Shown here: positions 42,943-51,579 of the stretch, piece after piece | Numbering within the stretch: position 1 is the first letter of the stretch | Layout of the letters: every line of letters begins with the position of its first letter | NCBI RefSeq assembly: GCF_010365285.1 | Contig: NZ_CP048286.1 | Location: forward strand, 62,001-126,000 | Reading direction: 5' to 3' | Length of the DNA: 64,000 nt | Origin: Paenibacillus rhizovicinus | Lineage (GTDB): Bacteria; Bacillota; Bacilli; Paenibacillales; Paenibacillaceae | Notes under the pieces: generated by a model | Databases searched by the model: none | What the model was told of the DNA's origin: nothing | The model's input: the letters and a program-made list of their open reading frames with translations, nothing else | Made by a program: the position numbers and the translations under genes

Positions 42943-43938
42943 TCAGATCGTTCCTACCTTAACCCCGAGCTCGTTCAACCAACGGCGGTAGGCGACCGAA
43001 AACACGTCGACCCGATGATTCAGCTCCGCCTGCAGGTCGAGCGGCAGCAGCTCCGGCTTCTGCGACTCGATCACCTGCGCGTCTTGGTCGAAGACGATGT
43101 CCTGGAAGCGGATGAAATTCTCGTCGTCCACGTCGAACCCGTAATTGCGGGCGACCATCATGAACACGAGGCACTCGTCCGCCGCCACCGGCGCGACGGT
43201 CAGCAGAATCCATAGCGTCTGGCCGTTGCCCGGGTCGGTCTTCGACAACCGGCCGGACAAAGGCCGGTACACCTCTTTGCGGTACACGTACGTCGTCCCC
43301 TCGCTCTTGTCCGAGCCTGAATGGGCGACCGGCTGGAAGATCGGAATGTTCTCGATATAGATCCGGTTTTTCTCCTTGATCACCTGAATGTCCGGCAGCT
43401 CGGCATAGTCGGGATGGCCGAGCAAGTCCTGATGCACGAACATAAGATGGGCGAAATCGGTGAAATTCTCGATGACCCGCGTCCCCGCCGCCTTCACCTT
43501 GTACGGTCCGCAAGGCAGCGGACGGAACGCCGGGTTAGCGAATTCCTCGAAATGCGGCACAGGCCCGGTCGGCTCGCCGAGACAAATCCAGACGAAGCCG
43601 TACTTCTCCTCGCACGCGTAGGCTGCGGTCTTCGCCCGCAGCGGAATCCGTTCCCCCGCCGGCTGGGCCGGGATGCAGACGCACTGCCCTTCGCCGTTGT
43701 AATGCCAGCCATGATACGGGCAAACGATCGCATCGTCCTTCACCCAGCCCTTGGACAGCATCGCGCCGCGGTGAATGCACAGGTCGCGCAGCGCCTGAAC
43801 GCCGCGGCTATTCCGGTACAGGACCACCCTTTCGCCGAGCAGCGTAACGGCCACCGGCTTCTCCTTCAGTTCGGAAGTCAAATATACGGCATGCCAATCG
43901 TTTTCCAGAACCGGATCATGCAGTCTTTCCATTGTCAC
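42943..43938 (-). CDS. Rieske non-heme iron oxygenase, alpha subunit (II)
   Basis: A 331-residue protein; GTG at 43938 or ATG at 43932 follows GAAGGACGG. Rieske ligands lie in CIHRGAMLSKG (about 53-63) and CPYHGWHYNGEGQC (about 73-86), and the iron site in ENFTDFAHLMFVHQDLLG (about 160-177). It is similar in build to the Rieske protein at 40510 but clearly diverged, so it is not a recent copy. It follows the amidohydrolase gene by 27 bp and is the last gene of the long puc transcription unit. No dedicated ferredoxin or reductase is present. Confidence 0.9.
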   Translation of the reverse strand: MTMERLHDPVLENDWHAVYLTSELKEKPVAVTLLGERVVLYRNSRGVQALRDLCIHRGAMLSKGWVKDDAIVCPYHGWHYNGEGQCVCIPAQPAGERIPLRAKTAAYACEEKYGFVWICLGEPTGPVPHFEEFANPAFRPLPCGPYKVKAAGTRVIENFTDFAHLMFVHQDLLGHPDYAELPDIQVIKEKNRIYIENIPIFQPVAHSGSDKSEGTTYVYRKEVYRPLSGRLSKTDPGNGQTLWILLTVAPVAADECLVFMMVARNYGFDVDDENFIRFQDIVFDQDAQVIESQKPELLPLDLQAELNHRVDVFSVAYRRWLNELGVKVGTI

Positions 43939-43965
43939 AACACCGTCCTTCGGGGGAAATATTAT

Positions 43966-45354
43966 TTATTGGCAAGCGGCGAACACCGGATAACGCGCCG
44001 CCAGCTTGGCGCGAAGCGCGTCGACGCGCGCTTGGGCGCGGCGCAGCAGCTCCCGTTCATCGACAAGGACGCACCGCCGGTCCTCGACGACGATGCGTCC
44101 GCCGACCATGACAAGCTCCACGTCGTTGCCATTCGCGTTATATACGAGGGCCGACGAAGCGCGATGAACCGGACTGATGTGCGGCTTCAACAGATCGACG
44201 ACGACAAGATCCGCCTTCTTGCCGGGCTCCAGACTGCCGAGATCGGCTTCCCGGCCCATCGCCTTCGCGCCGCCGATCGTCGCCATCCGCAGCACGTCCA
44301 TCGGCGGCAGCAGCGTGGCGTCCATCGCGTCGACCTTGTGCAGGCAGGCGGTGAATTTCAATACCTCGAGATTGTCCTGGCAGTTGTTGCTGCCGGGCCC
44401 GTCCGTGCCGAGCGCCACGTTGATGCCCATGCGCCGCATTTCCGGCACGCGCGCGACGCCCGAGGCGAGATACATGTTCGATATCGGGCAATGCACCACC
44501 GAAGCCTTCCGGTCGCGGATCGTCTCCAGCTCGCCGTCGTCCAGCCATATGCCGTGTACGACCTGCGTGCGCTCGCCGAGCAAACCGACCTCGCTCAGCA
44601 GCTCGAGATTGCGCAGCCCGAACCGTTCCATCGTGTTGACGATCTGACCGCTCGTCTCCGCGACATGCACATGGGAGATCAGGCTTCGCTCTTCGGCGTA
44701 ACGGGCCGCTCGTTCGAGAAATTCGCGCGAGCAGCCGTACAAGTTAAGCGGACCGAGCGCGATGCTCACCCGCCCCGAAGCCGCGCCTTCCCAATCGTCC
44801 AGCAGATCGTCCGTCGCGGCGAACACGCGCTCCGCCGTTTCGCGCAGACGATGCTCGCCGGAGAGGTCGGCTCCGCCTCGGGCGAGATGCCCGCGGATGC
44901 CGGAATCGACGAACGCGCGCAGCACGCCGGACGTATTGTCCGGGGACGTATGGATGTAATGGTGATCCATCAGATAGGTAGCGCCGGACTTCAGGTTCTC
45001 GATGCAGCCGATGAGACCAGCCAAATAGAAATCCTCCGGCTCCATGGCGAGACTGAGCGGCCAGATGATTTCGCGCAGCCAGTCCGCGAGCGGCAGATGG
45101 TCGGACACGCCGCGCATATAGGTCTGAAACAGATGCGTATGGGCATTGACGAGACCCGGAATAACGACCTTGCCTTCCGCGTCGAAGACGTATGGACACG
45201 TCTCGCGAAGCGCTTCGAGCCGTTCGTCGCCCGGGCGCCACAGACCGACCTCCTTGATTTCGTCCCCCGATACATACACGTAGCCGGGCTTCAGCACGCT
45301 GCCCGCTTCGTCCATCGGCAGCACCGTCCCGTTATAGATCAATTTCTCCGTCAT
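43966..45354 (-). CDS. TRZ/ATZ-family amidohydrolase (I), guanine/8-oxoguanine-deaminase-like
   Basis: About 462 residues; the ATG at 45354 follows GGGGAGG. Metal ligands are in VNAHTHLFQTYMRGVSDHLPLADWL (about 65), HVHVAETSG, VHGIWLDDGE and GTDGPGSNNCQD. The family deaminates purines, triazines and related ring amines or chlorides through one metal ion. It is close to SsnA/chlorohydrolase-type proteins. It lies 28 bp after pucG, so the enzyme belongs to the purine unit, but no canonical step there lacks an enzyme; it may serve a modified purine. Confidence 0.85.
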   Translation of the reverse strand: MTEKLIYNGTVLPMDEAGSVLKPGYVYVSGDEIKEVGLWRPGDERLEALRETCPYVFDAEGKVVIPGLVNAHTHLFQTYMRGVSDHLPLADWLREIIWPLSLAMEPEDFYLAGLIGCIENLKSGATYLMDHHYIHTSPDNTSGVLRAFVDSGIRGHLARGGADLSGEHRLRETAERVFAATDDLLDDWEGAASGRVSIALGPLNLYGCSREFLERAARYAEERSLISHVHVAETSGQIVNTMERFGLRNLELLSEVGLLGERTQVVHGIWLDDGELETIRDRKASVVHCPISNMYLASGVARVPEMRRMGINVALGTDGPGSNNCQDNLEVLKFTACLHKVDAMDATLLPPMDVLRMATIGGAKAMGREADLGSLEPGKKADLVVVDLLKPHISPVHRASSALVYNANGNDVELVMVGGRIVVEDRRCVLVDERELLRRAQARVDALRAKLAARYPVFAACQ

Positions 45355-45382
45355 TCCCGTACCTCCCCTTGGCGATTCGCGT

Positions 45383-46642
45383 TCAAGCCGGATCGTAAAC
45401 AGCAAGCGCCGCTTGCACGGCTTCGCCTGCCGGCAGGCGATAGCCCTCGCGCAGCAGCGACGCTTCCAGCGCGCCGAGCAGATGCAGAACGTTCGTCTGC
45501 CGGGAGCTGTAGCCCATTGTGCCGATCCGCCATATTTTCCCTTTCAGCGGTCCGAACGAGCTGGCGATTTCGACGCCGAAGACGCGCAGCAGCCGCTCGC
45601 GGACCCGTTCGCCGTCGATGCCTTCCGGCACGTTCACGCAAGTGACGACGGGCAGCTTGCAGCCGGGATCGCCATACAGCGCAAGCCCCATGGCCCCCAG
45701 GCCTGCCGTCAGCGCCCGTTCGTGCAGCCGATGACGGGCGAAGCGCTCATCCAGCCCTTCGGAAAGCGCGATCCGCACGCCTTCGCGAAGCGCATAAAGC
45801 ATCGAGGTCATTTCGGTGTGATGGTTCAGTCTCGCCGGGCTCCAGTAATCCTGAAGCTGGCTTAAGTCGAGGTAGTTGCTTTGCACGGGCCGCGAAGTCG
45901 GCGGGTCTTCCGAGCCGGCGCGAAGGCCGCGCTCGATCCGTTTGCGCGCCAGCAGCTTGCGCTCGGCCCGGGCGTTGTACGTGACGGGCGCCATGCCGGA
46001 CGGAATCGACAGGCATTTCTGCGTGCCGCCGATGACGGCGTCCAGCTGCCACGCGTCCGTCTCCACCGGCACGCCGCCGATCGTCGCCACCGCGTCGACG
46101 ACGAGCAGCGCACCGACCTCGCGGCATGCGGCGCCGATGCCCTCCAGCGGCTGCATGCGTCCGGTCGACGTCTCTCCGTGCACGATCGCTACAAGATTCG
46201 GACGCTCGCGCTTGACGGCGGCCGCAATCTCGCCGGGGTCGAAGACGCTCCCCCATTCCCGTTCCATGACGATGACTTCAGCGCCGCAGCGTTGGGCGAT
46301 TTCATGCAGGAGATGGCCGAACCGGCCGTAGATCGGAATAAGCACGCGGTCTCCCGGCTCGATCAAACTGTTCAGCACCGCCTCGATGCCGGAACGGGAC
46401 GTGCCGTCAACGGGATAAGCCCATTCGTTGCCGGTTCGGAATAGACAGCGCAGAAGCTCCATCGTCTCGTTCATCAGCAGCGTGAACTCGGGATCGAACT
46501 GGCCGAGGATCGGGTACGAGAGCGCGCGCAGCACGCGCGGTTCGGCTTCGACGGGACCTGGGGTCATTATGATGCGCGGGGAAGGAGACAACTCCGCATA
46601 AGCGGATCGGTTGAAAGGCGCAAGGCCGTTTAATGCGTTCAT
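45383..46642 (-). CDS. pucG: (S)-Ureidoglycine-glyoxylate aminotransferase
   Basis: A 419-residue class V PLP aminotransferase after GGAGGGACGGCA. ITMTPGP-like IIMTPGPVEAEPRVLRAL opens the fold, AIVHGETSTGRMQPL binds the cofactor ring and GGTQKCLSIPSGMAP holds the PLP lysine near 202. PucG moves the amino group of ureidoglycine to glyoxylate, giving glycine and oxalurate. The ATGA overlap with the allantoate amidohydrolase gene, which makes ureidoglycine, supports this assignment over plain alanine-glyoxylate aminotransferase. Confidence 0.9.
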   Translation of the reverse strand: MNALNGLAPFNRSAYAELSPSPRIIMTPGPVEAEPRVLRALSYPILGQFDPEFTLLMNETMELLRCLFRTGNEWAYPVDGTSRSGIEAVLNSLIEPGDRVLIPIYGRFGHLLHEIAQRCGAEVIVMEREWGSVFDPGEIAAAVKRERPNLVAIVHGETSTGRMQPLEGIGAACREVGALLVVDAVATIGGVPVETDAWQLDAVIGGTQKCLSIPSGMAPVTYNARAERKLLARKRIERGLRAGSEDPPTSRPVQSNYLDLSQLQDYWSPARLNHHTEMTSMLYALREGVRIALSEGLDERFARHRLHERALTAGLGAMGLALYGDPGCKLPVVTCVNVPEGIDGERVRERLLRVFGVEIASSFGPLKGKIWRIGTMGYSSRQTNVLHLLGALEASLLREGYRLPAGEAVQAALAVYDPA

Positions 46643-47898
46643 TGCCGTCCCTCCTGTTCATAGCCTAATTCGTACAGGCAGTCCGCCAGAACGGCGGCGC
46701 CTGCCATCAGTTGCGCGGGGGTTGAATATTCGCCCGGGGAATGGCTGACGCCGCCCCGGCTTGGCACGAACAGCATCGCGGTCGGGCAAACGGGCGCGAA
46801 CAACTGGGCATCATGCCCCGCTCCGCTGACCATCCTTCGCGCGGAGAAGTTCCGCGCCAGACAGGCGCGCTCCAGCAGGCGGGTCAGCCCGGCGTCCATC
46901 GGCGCCGGCTCCGTCGCCAGCCAGCAGCGCGCTTCGAAGCCGAGTCCCCGGCTTCTCGCGACCGACTCGAAGGCGGCGAGCGTCTCCCGGCAGAAGACGT
47001 CCAGCTCCGCTTCCTCGTCATGCCGGATATCGAGCGTGAACCGCACCTCGCCGGGGATGACGTTCGGCGTGCCGGGCAGCGTCTCGAGACGGCCGACGGT
47101 GGCGACTAGCGGATCGCCTGCCGCCCTCGCCCGCGTCTCAAGCAGCGCCAGCATCTCGGCGGCGCCTGCCAGCGCGTCGGCCCTCATCGACATCGGCGTC
47201 GTACCGGCATGGTTGCTCGCCCCGACCAGCGTGACGGCATAGCGGCGCTGGCCGACGATCGCCTCGACTAGCCCGATTTGCCGGCCCGTGCGTTCAAGCG
47301 CGACGCCTTGCTCGATATGCAGCTCGACGAAGGCGCCGATATCCCGGCGAAGGCACGGTTGCTGCAGCACCAGGCCGAACCCGGCTGCGCGCATCGCGTC
47401 TCCGAGCGTAATCCCGTTCGCGTCGGCAATGTCTTCGCCGCCGCCGATATCGTAGACGCCGGTCGCGTTGCCGGAGCCCCAGTAGGCCAGCGGAAACCGG
47501 CTTCCTTCCTCTTCGCAGAACGAAGCGACCTCGAGCGTCCGAACCGGCGTGCCGCAGACGCGCTTGAGCGCGGCGATCGCGAGCAGCCCGGCCGCCACGC
47601 CGTACGCCCCGTCATACCGGCCGCCGGAACGGACGGTATCGATATGCGAGCCGGTCAGCACGACCGGCTCGGCGGGGCTTGAACCTTGCAGCCGTCCGTA
47701 CAGATTGCCCGCCCGGTCGAAGCGCGTCTCGAGTCCGGCAGCCTGCATCCGCTCCGCAAGGAACAGCTGCGCGGCGCGCCACGGCTCCGTATACAGCAGG
47801 CGGGTGACGCCGCCGCCTTCCTCGGCTCCGAACCCGGCAAGCTCGTCGAGCAGGCCGGGCAGTTCCGCGAGGGCTCCCATGTCCAGCAGCGGCCTCAT
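46639..47898 (-). CDS. pucF: Allantoate amidohydrolase (M20-type Zn hydrolase)
   Basis: About 419 residues, from the ATG at 47898 that overlaps the allantoinase stop by 4 bp. Zinc ligands appear in TGSHIDTVRSGGRYDGAYG (about 80-98), SFCEEEGSRFP (about 125) and ELHIEQG (about 195); ASNHAGTTPM is the dimerisation-domain mark. The usual reaction is allantoate plus water to ureidoglycine, CO2 and ammonia. Neighbours on both sides (allantoinase and PucG) fix the role. GAGHDAQLFA near 365 is also typical. Confidence 0.93.
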   Translation of the reverse strand: MRPLLDMGALAELPGLLDELAGFGAEEGGGVTRLLYTEPWRAAQLFLAERMQAAGLETRFDRAGNLYGRLQGSSPAEPVVLTGSHIDTVRSGGRYDGAYGVAAGLLAIAALKRVCGTPVRTLEVASFCEEEGSRFPLAYWGSGNATGVYDIGGGEDIADANGITLGDAMRAAGFGLVLQQPCLRRDIGAFVELHIEQGVALERTGRQIGLVEAIVGQRRYAVTLVGASNHAGTTPMSMRADALAGAAEMLALLETRARAAGDPLVATVGRLETLPGTPNVIPGEVRFTLDIRHDEEAELDVFCRETLAAFESVARSRGLGFEARCWLATEPAPMDAGLTRLLERACLARNFSARRMVSGAGHDAQLFAPVCPTAMLFVPSRGGVSHSPGEYSTPAQLMAGAAVLADCLYELGYEQEGRQ

Positions 47899-49430
47899 GA
47901 CGGCTGCACCCCGTTGACCGGCAACGAGGGCGCAGACGGTCGGCACTGCTGCGAAGCCGAACCCGGCGTGCGCGTCAGGCCGGCGGACAAATGCGCAGCG
48001 CCTAATGCCGCCTGCGCATCTAGCGCATCGACCGCTGGCACATTCGATGCCGGAACCGTCAGCCTGACCCCTCCTCCGGAGGTAACGCCCGCCCCTTCCG
48101 CGTAGACCGTCTTCCCGCGGCACAGCGTGCGAACGACCTTGCACGTGAATCGGCGTCCGATATATGGGCTGTGCTTATGCCGATGATACAGATCCTCGCG
48201 CGCCAACGCGTACGTCCGGTTCGGGTCGATGATCGCCAGATCGGCGTCGAAGCCCTCCGCGATTTCTCCCTTGCGCGGGTAAAGGCCGAAACGCCGCGCC
48301 GGATTGGCCGAGAGCGCCGCGGACAGCAGTTGCAGCGGCACGCCTCGTTTGCGCCATCCTTCCTCCAGCATCAGCTCCAGCGTATTCTGCGCGCCGGCGA
48401 TACCGCCCCACGCATCGATAAACGACAGGCCCGCCGCCGTCTTCATCGCTTCCGGGCACGGGGAGTGATCGGATGCGACCAGATCGATCGCCCCTTCCAG
48501 CAGGCGGGTCCACAATCCTTCCAGCCGGTCTTCGCCGCGCAGCGGCGGCGCGCACTTTGCGGCCGGACCGATCAGCGCCATGTCGTCCTCCGTCAGCGTC
48601 AAATAGTGCGGGCACGTCTCCGCAGTGACATCGATGCCCCGCCGCTTGGCGGCCGTTATCATGTCGATCGCCTCCGGCGTGCTGATATGGACGAAATGAA
48701 GACGGCAGCATGTCTCCGCCGCCAGCTCCAGCGCCATGTAAACCGCCTCCAGCTCGGCCACGGCCGGACGCGATGCGGCAAAGTCCCGCGCCCCCGTCCG
48801 GCCCTCGTCCGCGAATTTCGCCGCGAGCCGCGAGGTGATCGCCTCGCTCTCCGCATGCAGCGCGAGCAGGCCGCCGAACGCGGCGATCCGGCGCATCCCT
48901 TCGCGCAGCGCCTCGCGGCCGATTTCGCGGAATCGCCCTTCGCCTTCGCCGCCCGGGTTCGACATGAACGCCTTGAACCCGACGACGCCGGCGGCCGCCA
49001 ATTCCTCCAGGCGATCCGCGTTGCCCGGAACGAGCCCGCCCCAGAAGGCGTAGTCGACGGCGGACGCGCCCTCGGCGAGCGACGCCTTCAGCGCCAGAGC
49101 GCCCGCGTCGACCGTCGGCGGATTGCCGTTCAGCGGCATATCCGCGTAGGTCGTGCAGCCGCCGGCCGCAAGCGCCGCCGAGCCGGTCGCGAAGCCTTCC
49201 CAATGGCCGAATTTCGGCTCGTTGAAATGCACGTGAACGTCGACGGCGCCCGCCATGACGAGCAGGCCGTCCGCATCGATCGTTTCCGCCGCCTCGCAGG
49301 CGCCGTCGAGCGAGCCCGCAGCCGCGATGGCCGCGATCCGCCCGTCCTTGACGGCGATATCCGCTGCCTTCGCCCCGGACGGAAGCACGACCGTCCCTCG
49401 CTTAATGATCAAATCGTAGCGTTCCCCCAT
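47895..49430 (-). CDS. pucH: Allantoinase
   Basis: About 511 residues; ATG at 49430, 9 nt after GGGGGAG (a TTG at 49439 is less likely). A two-zinc cyclic amidohydrolase: DVHVHFNEPKFGHWEG (about 63-78), the lysine to be carboxylated in VVGFKAFMSNPGGEG, ALHAESEAI, LHFVHISTPEA and LVASDHSPC. It opens the hydantoin ring of allantoin to allantoate. The C-terminus has an extra tail of about 50 residues (Ala/Ser/Pro-rich, after the GKTVYAEG segment) not needed by the family (about 450), perhaps from loss of an original stop. Confidence 0.92.
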   Translation of the reverse strand: MGERYDLIIKRGTVVLPSGAKAADIAVKDGRIAAIAAAGSLDGACEAAETIDADGLLVMAGAVDVHVHFNEPKFGHWEGFATGSAALAAGGCTTYADMPLNGNPPTVDAGALALKASLAEGASAVDYAFWGGLVPGNADRLEELAAAGVVGFKAFMSNPGGEGEGRFREIGREALREGMRRIAAFGGLLALHAESEAITSRLAAKFADEGRTGARDFAASRPAVAELEAVYMALELAAETCCRLHFVHISTPEAIDMITAAKRRGIDVTAETCPHYLTLTEDDMALIGPAAKCAPPLRGEDRLEGLWTRLLEGAIDLVASDHSPCPEAMKTAAGLSFIDAWGGIAGAQNTLELMLEEGWRKRGVPLQLLSAALSANPARRFGLYPRKGEIAEGFDADLAIIDPNRTYALAREDLYHRHKHSPYIGRRFTCKVVRTLCRGKTVYAEGAGVTSGGGVRLTVPASNVPAVDALDAQAALGAAHLSAGLTRTPGSASQQCRPSAPSLPVNGVQPS

Positions 49431-49435
49431 GTCGC

Positions 49436-49855
49436 TCAACTCCCCCGATAAGTGCTATAGCCCCCGGGCGCCGCCAACAGCGGAATATGATAATGCGCCT
49501 CGGGATCGGTAATCCGGAACCGCACCGGCACCTGCTCCAGCAGCTGCGCCGGTGCGGATGTTTGCGCGCCCGCCGGACCGTCCTCATTCGCGGTCCTTGC
49601 GCCGGCTCCGCCGCCGCTATCGATCAGCCCTCCGAAATAACCGCCGATATGGAACAACAGCTCGTACACGCCCCGTTCCAGAAGGCCGTCCGCAAGCAGC
49701 GGCCGGTCGAGCCGGCCGTCGGCGTTCGTCTCCGCCTCCGTCACCAGCACGCCCGGCTGGGTTCCGTCCAGCCGCCAGAGCTGCACCTTGACTCCGGCGG
49801 CGGGCCGTCCGCGCGACATGTCCAGCACATGCGTCGTCAGCTGCCCCCCGCTCAT
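49436..49855 (-). CDS. pucM: 5-Hydroxyisourate hydrolase
   Basis: About 139 residues; it overlaps the uricase stop by 4 bp. TTHVLDMSRGRPAAGVKVQLWRL is the HIUase/transthyretin-fold start with the first catalytic histidine, RITDPEAHYHIPLL contains the second histidine, and the ending YSTYRGS is the strict HIUase signature. A Gly/Ala/Ser-rich insertion of about 25 residues (after YFGGLIDSG, up to LLEQVPVRFRI) enlarges one loop. It hydrolyses 5-hydroxyisourate, the product of uricase, to OHCU. Confidence 0.93.
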   Translation of the reverse strand: MSGGQLTTHVLDMSRGRPAAGVKVQLWRLDGTQPGVLVTEAETNADGRLDRPLLADGLLERGVYELLFHIGGYFGGLIDSGGGAGARTANEDGPAGAQTSAPAQLLEQVPVRFRITDPEAHYHIPLLAAPGGYSTYRGS

Positions 49856-50829
49856 GCCTGTGCCTCCGCCGCTTCGTCGCGGACGGCCAGCAGATCGTCC
49901 TTCGTCATCGAGAAGCCCTGGAAGCCGAACGGCGGGCGCGGCTCCGTGAACACCCCGGGCGCATCGCCGCCCTTCGGCTCCACGATCGTTTCCCATGTCC
50001 GGTTGTTCGATTCGAACCGCACCTCGGCAAGTTGCGGGAACCGGGTGAGCAGCCGCTGGCCGATCAGCCAGATCAGATACTGGATGGACGGCGTCGCGAA
50101 TTCGTAGAACACGTTATGCGCGATGTCGCGCACCTGCTCGGCCGGGACGTAACGCCCCCTCTCCGGCCGCAAGGCGTCCTCCGGATCTTCGTAGCGCCAC
50201 AGCAGATCGAGGAAAATAAACAGCGGCCGGTCATGCGCTTCCGGCAGCGTCGTATATTCGTCGCGTATGAAGCCGGCGAACGAGCTGCCGCTTATCTTGA
50301 TCAGCTGCAGTTCCGACAATCCGCACCAATGCGAGGCGATCTCCGCGCCGAATGAAGGTCCGCGCACGATTTCCATGCCGGCGCTCGCGTGATCGTTGTG
50401 GGAACGCCGGTACACGAGATCGTTGTTCATGTACCCGCCCGGTCCCGGGACGACGAGCGACTCGAACGGAATCCGGTCCGCGCTCAGCTCCACGCGGTCG
50501 ATATGCGGATAAGCCGCCAGAAACCGTTCGGCCAGGAAGGCGAGCAGCCCCTCCGTCGTGCTCCCGTCGAACGATGCCGCATGGCGCAAAATGAAATTTT
50601 TCATCGAATCCGTGGCGACGATCTGCCGGTTGTCCCCTTCGGTAAACGAGGTCAGCAGCGATTCGCCGCTGACGGCGAATTTGACGTTATGGGCGAAAAT
50701 GACGTTGCGCGATTCGGAGAACGTCGATTCCGGAATCGGCGGCGTTTCGAGCGGCCCGGCATAGGTTCGGTATACGAGAACATCGCCTTTTCCATAATAA
50801 AGCGTGCGTCCGCACGATAGTTTCAGCAT
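49852..50829 (-). CDS. pucL: Urate oxidase (uricase)
   Basis: About 325 residues from the ATG at 50829 after AAAGGACGGG. YYGKGDVLVYRTYAG at the start carries the catalytic lysine, IVATDSMKNFILRHA near 70 the catalytic threonine, and SPIQYL-like TPSIQYLIWLIGQRLL with a later asparagine belongs to the substrate pocket. It oxidises urate to 5-hydroxyisourate without cofactor. In B. subtilis PucL the decarboxylase domain is fused in front; here it is a separate gene just upstream. Confidence 0.94.
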   Translation of the reverse strand: MLKLSCGRTLYYGKGDVLVYRTYAGPLETPPIPESTFSESRNVIFAHNVKFAVSGESLLTSFTEGDNRQIVATDSMKNFILRHAASFDGSTTEGLLAFLAERFLAAYPHIDRVELSADRIPFESLVVPGPGGYMNNDLVYRRSHNDHASAGMEIVRGPSFGAEIASHWCGLSELQLIKISGSSFAGFIRDEYTTLPEAHDRPLFIFLDLLWRYEDPEDALRPERGRYVPAEQVRDIAHNVFYEFATPSIQYLIWLIGQRLLTRFPQLAEVRFESNNRTWETIVEPKGGDAPGVFTEPRPPFGFQGFSMTKDDLLAVRDEAAEAQA

Positions 50830-50857
50830 GGCAATCCCGTCCTTTCTCTCTGTCAAC

Positions 50858-51373
50858 TCAGCCGACGATGCGGCAAATACGATGTTCGGCAATGCGGGAT
50901 ATTTCGGCCAGCGCCCGCTTCCTTTCGGCTTCGCGGGAGCTTTCGACTCTGAGGCCCATCGCCTCGGCGATGTCCGCTTTCGTCCGACCCGCGACCGCGA
51001 GAATGAACGGAAAGCCGAATTTTTCTTTGTAAGCCTGGTTCATCTCGGCAAAATAGTCGTATTCCTCCTGCGTCAGCGCGTCCAGACCGGCCCCCTGCTG
51101 CTCTGCGGCCGACAGCGCCGTAACTTTGAGCCGGGTCGCAAGATCGGGATGCGCGCGCAGCAGCGACAACACCTCGTCCGGCGCGGCCTCCTCTACTTGC
51201 CGCATCATCGTCTCGTGCAGATGACCCGAATCGCGGAACGGCCCTTCGTTCCACGACCGTTCCGCAACCCAGGGCGAATGCTCGAAGACCGCTCCGAGCA
51301 GTTCCGTGAAGCGCGCTTCGTTCATGCCGTTGATTTGCTCGATCGTCACTCTTCCGCCAATGAAATTGCTCAT
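50858..51373 (-). CDS. OHCU decarboxylase
   Basis: About 171 residues from the ATG at 51373 after GAGGAGAACTGGAC. Family marks: INGMNEARFTELLGAVFEHSPWVAERSW, then LLRAHPDLATRLK with the catalytic histidine near 70, then GLDALTQEEYDYFAEMNQAYKEKFGFPFILAVAGRTK. It decarboxylates 2-oxo-4-hydroxy-4-carboxy-5-ureidoimidazoline to S-allantoin. It lies 28 bp upstream of uricase, so the split form of PucL is still kept in one transcript. Confidence 0.93.
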   Translation of the reverse strand: MSNFIGGRVTIEQINGMNEARFTELLGAVFEHSPWVAERSWNEGPFRDSGHLHETMMRQVEEAAPDEVLSLLRAHPDLATRLKVTALSAAEQQGAGLDALTQEEYDYFAEMNQAYKEKFGFPFILAVAGRTKADIAEAMGLRVESSREAERKRALAEISRIAEHRICRIVG

Positions 51374-51391
51374 GTCCAGTTCTCCTCGCAC

Positions 51392-51566
51392 ATCGAAATG
51401 ATTGCCGCACGTAGTTTCCTCGATCTGGAAGATGTCCTGCTCCCGGAGCTCGGCACCGCCCAGTCCCGCCAGCGGACAACGGAGGGACGTGCCGGCCGAC
51501 AGAGTCGCCCGCTTCGCGATCGCGACGTGCCTGCGCAGATATCCCCTCGTACTCGGAGTCGCTCAT
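51392..51566 (-). pseudogene. Possible nucleoside-deaminase remnant between pucE and the OHCU gene
   Basis: An ATG at 51566 with a GAGGGAAGG site starts MSDSEYEG. In the next frame (one-base shift) the DNA goes on as YLRRHVAIAKRATLSAGT, then LAGLGGAELREQDIFQIEET, TCGNHFDVRGEL and joins the OHCU start. This order resembles the N-terminal half of a guanine/cytidine-type deaminase (YLRRAIELA...G-L...H-EL), with the HAE motif lost. If right, a guanine-deaminase-like gene was deleted here. Support is weak. Confidence 0.3.
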
Positions 51567-51579
51567 CCGCCTTCCCTCT

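Noticed and set aside
45383-46642. PucG as serine-pyruvate or alanine-glyoxylate aminotransferase
   Set aside because: The fold alone allows this, but the 4-bp overlap with the allantoate amidohydrolase gene and the puc setting favour ureidoglycine-glyoxylate aminotransferase.
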